Under the pieces are notes generated by a model. It ran no database searches. It saw only the letters and a program-made list of their open reading frames with translations, and was not told the DNA's origin. Shown one piece after another: positions 10,380-19,411 of a stretch of 64,000 bases of DNA. Location: contig CANJKZ010000080.1 in NCBI GenBank assembly GCA_947471745.1, forward strand, positions 603,501 through 667,500, read 5' to 3'. The stretch is from Closterium sp. Naga37s-1. Taxonomy: Eukaryota; Streptophyta; Zygnematophyceae; Desmidiales; Closteriaceae. The first letter of the stretch is position 1, and each line of letters begins with the position of its first letter. A program made the translations under genes and the position numbers.

Positions 10380-11250
10380 GCCCGTCACGGCCCTTAGACG
10401 CCCGCGCGCCGCCCGTCCCGGCCCCTTAGACGCCCGCGCGCCGCCCGTCCCGGCCCCTAGACGCCAGTGCGCCACCCGGCCCGGCCCCTAGACGCCCGCG
10501 CGCCGCCCGTCCCGGCCCCTCGACGCCCGCGCGCCGCCCGTCCCGGCCCCTCGACGCCCGCGCGCCGCCCGTCCCGGCCCCTCGCCGCCCGTGAGCCGCC
10601 CGTCCCGGCCCCTAGACGCCCGCGCGCCGCCCGTCCCGGCCCCTAGACGCCCGCGCGCCGCCCGTCCCGGCCCCTCGACGCCCACGCGCCGCCCGTCCCG
10701 GCCCCTAGACGCCCGCGCGCCACCCGGCCCGACCCCTAGACGCCCGCGCGCCGCCCGTCCCGGCCCCTCGACGCCCGCGCGCCGCCCGTCCCGGCCCCTC
10801 GACGCCCGCGCGCCGCCCGTCCCGGCCCCACGCCGCCCTACCTGCGGCCTACTCGCCGCCCTACCTGCGGCTCGCCCGCCGCCCTAACTGCGGCCCGCCC
10901 GCCGCCCTACTTGCGGCCCTACCGCCGCCCTGCCTGCGGCCCGCCCGCCACCCTACCTGCGGCCAGCCCGCTGCCCTACCTACGGCCCGACCGCCGCCCT
11001 ACCTGCGGCCCAACCGCCGCCCTACCTGCGGGAGCCGCCTAGCAGCAGAACCGCCGGGAGCCGAGCCGCCCTGCCGCCGAGCCGCCCGGGAGCCGAGCCG
11101 CCCTGCCGCCGAGCCGCCCGGGAGCCGAGCCGCCCTGCCGCCGAGCCGCCCGGGAGCCGAGCCGCCCTGCCGCCGAGCCGCCCGGGCGCCGAGCCGCACT
11201 GCCGCCGAGCCGCTGAGCAGCCGAGCCGCCCTACTGCCGGGCCGCCCGAC
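10380..11250 (+). repeat. E2 leader minisatellites (31-bp, then 32-bp units)
   Basis: From about 10380 to 10835 a 31-bp unit (GACGCCCGCGCGCCGCCCGT plus CCCGGCCCCTC) is repeated about 14 times. From 10840 to 11035 a looser CTACCTGCGGCCC repeat follows. From 11056 to 11190 a 32-bp unit around GGGAGCCGAGCCGCCCTGCC is repeated. The 31- and 32-bp periods are not multiples of three, so this is not a coding repeat; ORFs drawn across it are artefacts. Confidence 0.92.
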
Positions 11251-11329
11251 CTGCCCTGTCCGGTGAGCACAGCCCCACTGTCACTGCGTGCCCTTCCCCT
11301 ACTGCTTGCACTGCTCGTCTGTCGTCGTC

Positions 11330-14300
11330 ATGGCTACCCCTAGTGTCCTCGCTTTTGACGCTGAGGGTCGAGCCATTGACTTTGAGGTCTGGGTCGACGA
11401 CCTGCAGCTGTTCTTACAGTGCGATAGGGCGGACGGTCTTTCCCTCTTTGACCTCACCTCTGGCGCCTCTCCTGCCCCTGCTACTGATGCTGACCCCACT
11501 GTTCGCTCTCAGTGGGCCACCCGCGATGCTGCTGCACGTCTTGCTGTACGTCGCCACCTGCCTACCACTGAGCGCGCGCACTTTAGTCAGTACAAGAGTG
11601 CTCAGACCTTGTACGACGCTGTAGTTGCGCGCTACTCTTCCCCTGCCACTGCTGCCCTGAGCCGCCTCATGCTACCGTACCTCTTTCCTGACCTTGCTGC
11701 CTTTCCCACTGTCGCTGACCTCATTACGCACCTCCGCACTAGTGACACTCGCTACCGCGCCGCCCTTCCTGCTGAGTTCTGCGCCAAGAACCCCCCCCCC
11801 ATGTACATCACTCTCTATTACATCGTCACACGCCTCCCTGACTCCCTTCGCGTAGTCAGGGACCACTACCTCTCGGTCTGTCCCACCACTCTCACTGTCG
11901 ACCTCCTCGAGAAGTCCCTCCTGGCGGCGGAGAAGAGCATCGTCGCTGTAGGAGCCTCTCGTGGTGACCCTCGCACCCCCATCTTTGAGGGGTGTTCTCC
12001 TTCCCCCCTGCTGCCCTCTGTTGCCTCTGCTGCTGCTGCCGACCTGCTTGGTCTTGAGTCGGTCTGCGCGGCGTCTGCCCCTAGCGGGAGACGCCGCCCT
12101 GGCAGGGGCAAGGGGGGCAAGGGCGCGGGTGGAGCTGGCGGGGGCGGTGGAGGAGGCGGTGGAGGCGGAGGAGGGAGTGGGGGTGGCGGTGGGAGTGGTG
12201 GCGGGGGCGGTGGTGGAGGTGGCAGCAGCGGAGGAGGAGGCGGCGGTGGCGGCAGCGGTGGGAGCGGAGGCAGCGGTGGTGGTGGAGGTGGAGGCAGCGG
12301 TGGCGGAGGGGGTGGAGCTGGTCGGGGTGGTGCCCCGCAGCGTAGCGGCCCTGGTGGTGGCCAGCGTCAGCAGCAGCAGCAGCAGCAGCAGCGTTCGCGG
12401 GACATCCCCCCGCCCCAGCAGCTCCGTGAGTGGTACACGCAGCGTCAGCGGGGTGGGGGTTTTGGTCCGTGCACCTACGTCCTTCGTTCCGGCGACCGCG
12501 CGGGTGAGCAGTGTGGGGGTGCCCACACCACCCAGCGCTGCTTTGCCCGCCTGACGGACGCTTGGCGTCAGCAGTTCCCCGAGGCCAGTGAGATTCCCCG
12601 TTGGGGAGAGCTGTCTAGGGCTGGCGTAGCTGTCTTTGATCTTGACTTTGATGCTATCCTTGCTGCCATGTATGCTGTGACTATTAGTGAGGAGGGTGAC
12701 TGTTACCAGTGTCTCCCGCCCGACCCGGGCATTGGTACTGCTGCGCCAGGTACTTCTGCGGCTGCTGCTCTAGGTGCCAGTGCGTCTGCACTCTCAGGTA
12801 CTGGTGAGGCTGCGCTCTCAGGTACTGCGTCGGCTTCGGCCTCCCTCACCTTCACACTTGACTCAGGGGCTTCTCGCTCCTTCTTTCGAGACCGCACCAC
12901 ACTCACGCCGCTTGGCCGGCCGGTTGCAGTCTCCCTGGCTGACCCCTCTGGGGGTCCTGTCCTCTCTCACTTCTCCACTGTCCTCCCGTGTCCGGCTGCC
13001 CCCTCGGGCACCTTGTCTGGTCTGTACCTCCCCTCGTTCTCGACGAACTTGGTGAGTGGTGCTGACCTGCAGGATGCGGGGGTTCACCAGTTTACTCCTG
13101 CGAGTCAGCGGGTGACCCACTGCTCGGATGCCCGCACAGGCCGACACCTGGCCACGTTCTCGCGTCGGCCAGGGTCGAGTCTCTACACACTGACCACTGC
13201 GTCTCCTCCTGTCCCTGCGTCTGGCCAGGTAGCTGCGTCGGGTCAGGTGTTTGCTGCTGCGTCCAGGTCTGGTCCTGAGTCTGCCCCCTGCTCGTGTCGC
13301 CGCCTGTCTCACGAGACTCTCCTGTGGCACCACCGTCTTGGCCACCCCTCCTTGCTTCGTCTTCGGGGCATGGCTTCCCGTGTCCTTGTCTCTGGTCTTC
13401 CCCGGTCTCTCCCTCCCCTTCCTTCGGGACCCGGACCTTCTTGTGTCCCCTGTGTCGAGGGGCGGCTCCGGGCTGCCCCTCACTCCTCCCAGTTTCCCCC
13501 GACAGAGGCTCCTCTGCAGACGCTTCACATGGACGTGTGGGGCCCCGCCCGCGTCCGTGGGCAGGGTCACGAGCGCTACTTCCTGCTGGTGGTTGACGAC
13601 TACTCGCGTTACACCACAGTCTTCCCCTTGCGCAGCAAGGGTGATGTCACTGAGGTGTTGATCGACTGGATCCGCGCAGCTCGTCTCCAGCTCAGGAGGA
13701 GCTTCGGCTCGGACTTTCCTGTTCTGCGTCTGCACTCTGACCGAGGTGGAGAGTTCTCCTCTGGCCTTCTGCGAGCCTACTGTCGTGCACGAGGCATCCG
13801 CCAGACCTTTACGCTTCCGGACTCTCCACAGCAAAATGGGATTGCTGAGCGCCGCATTGGCATGGTCATGGACGTCGCTCGTACGTCCATGATGCATGCG
13901 GCTGCCCCCCATTTTCTGTGGCCGTTTGCGGTTCGGTACGCGGCGCATCAGATCAACCTTCACCCCAGGGTCTCCCGGCCGGAGACCTCCCCAGCTCTGC
14001 TGTGGACGGGGAAGGTCGGCGATGCGTCTGCGTTCCGTGTCTGGGGATCTCGGGCGTTTGTCCGCGACTTGTCTGCGGACAAGCTGTCCCCTCGTGCTGC
14101 TCCCTGTGTCTTCCTCGGCTTCCCCCCTGACGCTCCAGGGTGGCAGTTCTACCACCCCTCCTCTCGTCGTGTTCTGTCCTCCCAGGACGTCACGTTCGAC
14201 GAGTCAGTCCCCTTCTACCGCCTCTTCCCCTACCGCACTCCTTCCCTCCCCCCGCCACCGCACTTCCTTGTGCCAGGTCCCCCCCCGGTAGACCCCCTTC

Positions 14301-17254
14301 CCCCTCAGGGTCCTGCCCCTTCAGGTGTGTCCCAGGTAGACGCAGTCGAGCCGGTCGAGGTTGCTGGTGACTCTGGTCCTGCTGCGGGTGCTGAGCCTGG
14401 GGGTGCTGAGTCTGGGGGTGCTGAGCCTGGGGGTACTGCGACTGGGGGTGCTGAGCCTGGGGGTGCGGAGTCTGGGAGTGCTGAGCCTGGGGGTGCTGCG
14501 ACTGGGGGTGCTGAGCCTGGGGGTGCGGAGTCTGGGGGTGCTGAGCCGTGGGGTGCTGCTACTGGGGGTGCTGAGCCAGGGGGTGCTGCGTCTGGAGGTG
14601 CTGAGCCTGGAGCTGCGGAGCCTGCGGCCACTGGACCTCCCCTTGTGGCGTCTGGCGGTGCGGGACCTGGCGGTTCTCCGGGTGCTTCGCCTCGGCGGGA
14701 GCCCCTCTCTCCACAGGAGCTGCGCGAGTGGTTTGCCCGGCGCTGGAGGCGTGCTGCTGGAGCTGGAGGTTCTTCGGCTGCTGAGGGTGCTGGTGCCGCG
14801 GGTCCCGGAGGTGCTGGAGCTGGAGCTGCTGAGGGCGTTGGCGCTGAGGCTACTGCTGTCGGTCCTGGAGGCGGTCCTGCTGGGGGTGCTACTGGTGCTG
14901 CTGGAGGTCCTGGAGCTGGAGGTGCTGCTGGCGCTGGTGCTGCCGCTGGGGGTACTGGTGCTGTCCCTGCTGTGTCTGGAGTCGCCGCGCGGCCTAGACC
15001 GTACTTCGTTCCGCTCCTTCAGCAGGTTCTTGGTCTCCCGCCTTCTACTGGTCCTCCTCCTCCCTTAGAGTGTCCACAGCCTGTCCTGTCACAGTTACAG
15101 TTCCAGCCGGCCTCCCCACTGCCCGCTCCTTCTCCCTACACTGGTCCTACTGGAGGTCTTGCTGAGCGTCGTGAGCCTGCGTCTCGCCCTGCGTCGCCTG
15201 TCCGTGCTGCTCGCACTAGTGGTCGTGGTTCGCGTCAGCGTCCTCCTCCTGTCCCTGGCACGCACCGGATGTCTCTGCGTCCGTCCACTGCTCCTCTGCG
15301 TGCCCCTTTGCCTTCTCCTCCTGAGTCCTCTCTTCCTGCTCTTCCTGACCCGGAGTCGGACTCTCTTCGTGCTGCCAGTCCTGCTGTCACACGTCTCCTT
15401 GCTACTGTCGTCACTGACCCCTCTTTTGAGTCCACTGCTGCGTCTGCGCTTGTTGCTGAGCTCGTCGACTTTGCTGCTCGCTGTCGTCTAGACTACGCGG
15501 CCGGTCTTGTTGCTGAGTCTGCGTCTGTCTGTCCTCCGTCCGTCGGGGGTGAGTGTGCTCTTGGCACGGACGTCCTTGAGGACAGGCAGGAGGAGTTCCG
15601 GTGTCTGGCTGCTGCTTCACCTCATCTCGCGTCCGTACTACTTGCCCCTGAGGGAGACCCGGATGCACTAGACATCCCGACTCCGCGCTCTTACGCGGAG
15701 GCCGTAGAGGGTCCCTACTCCTCTCAGTGGCAGGCAGCTATGGATGCAGAGATGGCGTCCTGGAAGTCCACAGGCACCTACGTTGACGCGGTTCCCCCTC
15801 CTGGGGCGAACATCGTCAGTGGCATGTGGATCTTCAGGGTGAAGCGGCCGCCGGGCTCTCCACCTGTCTTCAAGGCGCGGTACGTCGCTCGTGGCTTCAG
15901 TCAGCGGCAGGGAGTTGACTACTTTCAGACCTTCTCTCCCACCCCGAAGATGACCACTCTTCGGGTGCTGCTGCACATAGCCGCTCAGCGCGACTACGAG
16001 CTCCACTCTCTTGACTTCAGTACTGCTTTCTTGCAGGGTAGCCTGCACGAGGAGATCTGGCTGCGCCGTCCACCTGGCTTCACTGGGACTTTTCCTCCTG
16101 GCACCCAGTGGAGCCTCCGACGGCCAGTCTACGGTCTCCGCCAGGCACCGCGTGAGTGGCACGACACACTGAGGACTACGCTTGCGGCTCTTGGGTTTGC
16201 TCCCTCTACTGCTGACCCGTCGTTGTTTCTGCGCACCGACACTTCTTTGCCGCCGTTCTACGTCCTCGTGTACGTCGACGACTTGGTCTTTGCCACAGCT
16301 GACACTGCTGGACTAGCCTACGTGAAGTCCGAGCTGCAGAAGAGACACACGTGCACAGACCTGGGTGAACTGCGCAGCTACCTTGGCTTGCAGATCACTC
16401 GGGACAGAGCACGCCGCACCATTACCTTGACTCAGTCACACATGGTGCAGCAGGTCCTTCAGCGCTTCGGCTTCACGTACTCCTCGCCTCAGGCCACTCC
16501 TCTGTCTACTCGCCACTCGCTCTCAGCTCTGCCTTCGGATGAGTCCGTAGAGTCGAGTGGCCCGTACCCAGAGCTTGTTGGCTGCCTCATGTACCTGATG
16601 ACCTGCACACGACCTGACCTTGCATACCCTCTTAGCATTCTTTCACGCTATGTTGCTCCTGGGAGACACCGACCAGAGCACATGGCTGCAGCGAAGAGGG
16701 TGTTGCGCTACTTGTGCAGTACGTCGGGCATGGGGCTAGTGCTTGGAGGGCGGAGTCCAGTGGTCCTCACTGGGCACGCGGACGCTTCTTGGGCAGACGA
16801 CCAGGCTACACAGCGGTCGTCGCAGGGTTACACCTTCAGTCTTGGTTCCGGCTCTGTCTCGTGGCGGGCTACTCGCTCGTCCTCTGTTCTCAGCTCCAGT
16901 TGTGAGGCTGAGATCTACGCCGGGGCCATGGCTGCACAGGAGCTTCGCTGGCTCACCTACCTGCTGACTGACCTTGGAGAGCCGCCTCGTTCTCCTCCAG
17001 TGTTGTACGTAGACAACAAGGCCATGCTGGCCTTGTGTCGAGAGCAGCGCTTGGAGCACAGAACGAAGCACATTGCTCTCCGTTACTTTCTTGCTCGTGA
17101 GCTGCAGCAGCGTGGTCAGTTGCGACTTGCGTACGTGGCCTCTGAGGCCAACACTGCTGATGTGTTCACCAAGGCACTTGCACCTTGTGACCATCAGCGC
17201 TTCTGCACCCAGCTGGGTCTTGTACCTGTCTTGCCTCACTTGCTCTCTTCTTGA
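11330..17254 (+). CDS. E2 gag-pol polyprotein, copia type, 1974 aa, intact
   Basis: Start at ATG 11330 (MATPS), the start shared with E1 and E7; an in-frame upstream ATG at 11288 is not conserved. Order: copia gag capsid region (~1-240), polyglycine (~265-337), a short Gln run (~345-354), CX13CX3HX4C zinc pattern (Cys381, Cys395, His399, Cys404), aspartic protease Asp511-Ser-Gly-Ala, integrase HHCC (WHHRLGHPS ... CVPCVEG), integrase catalytic Asp735, Asp804, Glu840 (DD35E spacing), an Ala-Glu-Pro-Gly-Gly repeat linker (~1017-1097), reverse transcriptase with VYGLRQAP and YVDD (from Tyr1648), and RNase H with HADASW, CEAEIYA and VDNKA. No frameshift or stop was found. It is 500-600 residues longer than usual copia polyproteins because of the low-complexity linkers. 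Cleavage by its own protease is expected from the family. Confidence 0.96.
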   Translation: MATPSVLAFDAEGRAIDFEVWVDDLQLFLQCDRADGLSLFDLTSGASPAPATDADPTVRSQWATRDAAARLAVRRHLPTTERAHFSQYKSAQTLYDAVVARYSSPATAALSRLMLPYLFPDLAAFPTVADLITHLRTSDTRYRAALPAEFCAKNPPPMYITLYYIVTRLPDSLRVVRDHYLSVCPTTLTVDLLEKSLLAAEKSIVAVGASRGDPRTPIFEGCSPSPLLPSVASAAAADLLGLESVCAASAPSGRRRPGRGKGGKGAGGAGGGGGGGGGGGGGSGGGGGSGGGGGGGGGSSGGGGGGGGSGGSGGSGGGGGGGSGGGGGGAGRGGAPQRSGPGGGQRQQQQQQQQRSRDIPPPQQLREWYTQRQRGGGFGPCTYVLRSGDRAGEQCGGAHTTQRCFARLTDAWRQQFPEASEIPRWGELSRAGVAVFDLDFDAILAAMYAVTISEEGDCYQCLPPDPGIGTAAPGTSAAAALGASASALSGTGEAALSGTASASASLTFTLDSGASRSFFRDRTTLTPLGRPVAVSLADPSGGPVLSHFSTVLPCPAAPSGTLSGLYLPSFSTNLVSGADLQDAGVHQFTPASQRVTHCSDARTGRHLATFSRRPGSSLYTLTTASPPVPASGQVAASGQVFAAASRSGPESAPCSCRRLSHETLLWHHRLGHPSLLRLRGMASRVLVSGLPRSLPPLPSGPGPSCVPCVEGRLRAAPHSSQFPPTEAPLQTLHMDVWGPARVRGQGHERYFLLVVDDYSRYTTVFPLRSKGDVTEVLIDWIRAARLQLRRSFGSDFPVLRLHSDRGGEFSSGLLRAYCRARGIRQTFTLPDSPQQNGIAERRIGMVMDVARTSMMHAAAPHFLWPFAVRYAAHQINLHPRVSRPETSPALLWTGKVGDASAFRVWGSRAFVRDLSADKLSPRAAPCVFLGFPPDAPGWQFYHPSSRRVLSSQDVTFDESVPFYRLFPYRTPSLPPPPHFLVPGPPPVDPLPPQGPAPSGVSQVDAVEPVEVAGDSGPAAGAEPGGAESGGAEPGGTATGGAEPGGAESGSAEPGGAATGGAEPGGAESGGAEPWGAATGGAEPGGAASGGAEPGAAEPAATGPPLVASGGAGPGGSPGASPRREPLSPQELREWFARRWRRAAGAGGSSAAEGAGAAGPGGAGAGAAEGVGAEATAVGPGGGPAGGATGAAGGPGAGGAAGAGAAAGGTGAVPAVSGVAARPRPYFVPLLQQVLGLPPSTGPPPPLECPQPVLSQLQFQPASPLPAPSPYTGPTGGLAERREPASRPASPVRAARTSGRGSRQRPPPVPGTHRMSLRPSTAPLRAPLPSPPESSLPALPDPESDSLRAASPAVTRLLATVVTDPSFESTAASALVAELVDFAARCRLDYAAGLVAESASVCPPSVGGECALGTDVLEDRQEEFRCLAAASPHLASVLLAPEGDPDALDIPTPRSYAEAVEGPYSSQWQAAMDAEMASWKSTGTYVDAVPPPGANIVSGMWIFRVKRPPGSPPVFKARYVARGFSQRQGVDYFQTFSPTPKMTTLRVLLHIAAQRDYELHSLDFSTAFLQGSLHEEIWLRRPPGFTGTFPPGTQWSLRRPVYGLRQAPREWHDTLRTTLAALGFAPSTADPSLFLRTDTSLPPFYVLVYVDDLVFATADTAGLAYVKSELQKRHTCTDLGELRSYLGLQITRDRARRTITLTQSHMVQQVLQRFGFTYSSPQATPLSTRHSLSALPSDESVESSGPYPELVGCLMYLMTCTRPDLAYPLSILSRYVAPGRHRPEHMAAAKRVLRYLCSTSGMGLVLGGRSPVVLTGHADASWADDQATQRSSQGYTFSLGSGSVSWRATRSSSVLSSSCEAEIYAGAMAAQELRWLTYLLTDLGEPPRSPPVLYVDNKAMLALCREQRLEHRTKHIALRYFLARELQQRGQLRLAYVASEANTADVFTKALAPCDHQRFCTQLGLVPVLPHLLSS

Positions 17255-17459
17255 CCTTGCTTGTACTGTCACATATATATACCTGCTCTTGCTTGTCTAG
17301 CTCTATATATATATGTGTACTCCTGCATGTGAACTGGCCCTGTTGCCCTGTCGTTGTGCTCGGACTGTGTGGTGACTTTGTGATCCACCCTGAGCTTGCT
17401 CTGCTTTGCTTGACTGGTCTTGTGACCCCTTGTTCTCCCCCACTTTGCCTATGGGGGTG
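17255..17459 (+). other. E2 conserved 3' non-coding region and polypurine tract
   Basis: About 200 bp between the stop codon and the 3' LTR are strongly conserved in E5, E7 and E6 (there on the minus strand): TATA-rich runs, TGCATGTGAACTGGCC, TGTGATCCACCCTGAGCTTG, then TTTGCCTAT and the tract GGGGGTG (17453-17459) touching the LTR. The tract primes plus-strand DNA synthesis in LTR elements; this one is unusually short and contains a T. Confidence 0.75.
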
Positions 17460-17596
17460 TGTCAGAACATATATATAGCTTATGCTGTTGTGTAGGCTAT
17501 AGTGGGGTATCCCATAGGGGGTACAACCCAATTAGGGTTTCCCATATGTACTCACTTCATTCATAGTTCATTCATTTTCTCGTTCTACTTTTCTCA
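17460..17596 (+). repeat. E2 3' LTR (137 bp)
   Basis: TGTCAGAACA ... TTTTCTCA, the same as the 5' LTR but with two extra T near 17577. Confidence 0.93.
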
Positions 17597-18173
17597 CGCG
17601 GGCCTGGCGCAGCCCGTACGGGCCGCGCGCGGGCCTGGCGCAGCCCGTACGGGCCGCGCGCCGGCTGTACGGGCCGCGCGCAGGCCACGACGGGCGACGG
17701 GGGGCGACGCGCGGGTCCCCGTCGCCCGTCGTAGCGCCTCCTGGGGGCGACGCGCCGAGTGACGGGGCAGAAACCCGTCGCGCGCCTCGGGGCGCACGGC
17801 GGGCAGAAAACCGCCGCGCGCCTCGGGGCGCACGGCGGGCAGAAAACCGCCGCGCGCCTCGGGGCGCACGGCGGGCTGAAAAAAACCTAATTTCGACGCC
17901 GCGCACCACGGGGCGCGCGGCGGACAGGGAGTAGCAGTAGCAGCGGAAGCAGTGAGGTGGGGCCCACAGGCCAGGAGCATATCGCTCTAATACCATGTGA
18001 AGATAAGCAGTAGAAGAAGGCGCCATAGCTAGGAAAGCCCTAGCTAGGCAAGAAACAGTTTAGGCAAAGAGGGGGGTTGCACTAGCAAGAATGAGGATAC
18101 AAATAGCAAACCCTAGAAGGGTTGTACTCGCTATAGAGCACCCCACTACAGGCTAGAGCATAATATTCTGACA
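17597..18173 (-). mobile_element. E3: orphan 5' LTR plus leader of a related copia element
   Basis: On the minus strand there is a 178-bp LTR (17996-18173), a primer site TGGTATTAGAGC ending at 17995, and about 400 bp of GC-rich leader that stops abruptly at the E2 3' LTR. The leader contains a 31-bp direct repeat at 17597-17658 and a 36-bp repeat (AGAAAACCGCCGCGCGCCTC on the plus strand) at 17770-17880. No gag or pol follows. Either E2 inserted into its leader and the remainder was lost, or a rearrangement joined them. Confidence 0.8.
17996..18173 (-). repeat. E3 LTR (178 bp)
   Basis: Minus strand TGTCAGAATATTATGC ... TATCTTCACA, followed by TGGTATTAGAGC. It shares the family core (CTGTAGTGGGGT, GTACAACCC, TAGGGTTT) but is longer and diverged from the E2 LTR. 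Confidence 0.8.
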
Positions 18174-19064
18174 GCATGCGTGCGTGCTTTGGGTACGCGC
18201 AATCTAACACTTTGTGCATGCTATGAAATGTGAGATAAAAATGTGGAGTGAGATTATGGGAAGCAACAGGAACAGAGGGTGCATGATCGCTTGCTCTAAT
18301 GCGTGTTAGGGCACCACCGAAGAATATATTCACCTAGATATTTCAGCAGTACCAATCTTCCATGAGTATTTGTCAGTGACACATGGTCACCACTGCTTTA
18401 CTCCCATTCCTTCTCTGAATCCGCTTGGTGTGCGGAAATTCTCAGCAGCAGCCCCCTTAAAGTCACTGTTTCCTCATTTAAAGCACTACTCCCTGGTGCT
18501 GACCGGCCTTCCATTGTGCTTGTGAGGCCAATCTCAGAATTTACTCTAATACTTGTGTGATGGACAAAGATTATGGCTTCCTCTTACCCCATTCACCCCT
18601 ATAATCCCTTTTTTTTTGGGGAGTACGGGATCCCACCCACCAGTCACAATCTCTACTCCCCATCAAGTGATCCTTCAGGCTAGCATGTACAAGAAGTATT
18701 AGCTCAACAGATGCACCTAGCACCGAATTCAAAGAAACATACTATAGATGAACTAGAGTTCCAATGAGATCAGGGTTTAAATCAGATACAGTGTGTTACA
18801 ATTAGATTAAGCCCCAAGAACCCACCTACACAAGGATACACTTCCAACAATCACCCAGATTTATAGAGTAAACACCCACATGATCACAAGGCTAGTGATA
18901 TCCACTGCAGCAAGTGGAAGCCCCCACCACCACCACTACACGCTCCAGCCTCGGCAGCCCCCCCGTGTTGCTCGGAGTTGCACTTGGCAGCAGCTGGATC
19001 TGTAGAGAGAAGGACAAGGTAGCGAGGTGGTACCAATCAGTTTCTCAGCACATGCACATGTGGG
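18174..19064. other. Unique DNA, no gene recognised
   Basis: Ordinary mixed-composition sequence. No long ORF, no LTR and no known domain. The segment 19029-19060 is the source, or a sister copy, of the inverse filler at 10083-10114. Confidence 0.6.
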
Positions 19065-19411
19065 TGTGGTGGGCCCCGACTCTTCCATGCTGCAAAGGGA
19101 GAGCTGCTATGGCCTTTCCGTGCGGTGCACATGCTGGCACCATGAGGGCTGAGCCCCACAGCCCATGCATACGTGGCCGAACGGGCCCCACATATACTCT
19201 ACGCTGCAAAGGGACAGCTATTTCTTTCCGTGCGGTGCAGATGCTGGCATCGTGAGGGCTGAGCCCCACAGCCTATGCACACGCGGGCGTGGTGGGTAGA
19301 TTCCAGGCGCCTCGAAAATATTTCCGTGTGGCGCACATCATGCTGGCATCGTGAGTGCTGAGCCCCACATCACATACACACGGGGTATGAGGTGGGTAAG
19401 ACCGGGCTGGC
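19065..19411. repeat. Three degenerate ~100-bp subrepeats
   Basis: GAGGGCTGAGCCCCACA or a close variant recurs at 19144, 19252 and 19353, each preceded by TTCCGTGnGGnGCA and ATGCTGGCAn. A related CCAAAGGGACAGCACGCAT lies beyond E4 at 33746, consistent with E4 having inserted into this repetitive tract. Confidence 0.7.

Larger units (their letters stand above)
10115..17596 (+). mobile_element. E2: intact Ty1/copia LTR retrotransposon (7.48 kb)
   Basis: Complete element: 135-bp 5' LTR, primer site, ~1.07-kb GC-rich leader, one uninterrupted gag-pol ORF, ~200-bp conserved 3' non-coding region, GGGGGTG tract and 137-bp 3' LTR. By eye the LTRs differ by one 2-base indel only, so the insertion is recent. 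No target duplication flanks it (GTACC on the left, CGCGG on the right): the left flank is a filler and the right flank is the leader of E3, which points to rearrangement at or after insertion. It is the best candidate in the window for an autonomous, possibly active element. Confidence 0.95.

Noticed and set aside
12863..14155. 430-codon minus-strand ORF inside E2, and similar ORFs in E5 and E7
   Set aside because: Antisense of the protease-integrase coding region; appears because of codon bias and carries no domain.
14305..15068. Leu/Val/Gly-repeat ORFs on both strands
   Set aside because: Alternate frames of the 15-bp Ala-Glu-Pro-Gly-Gly linker repeat.
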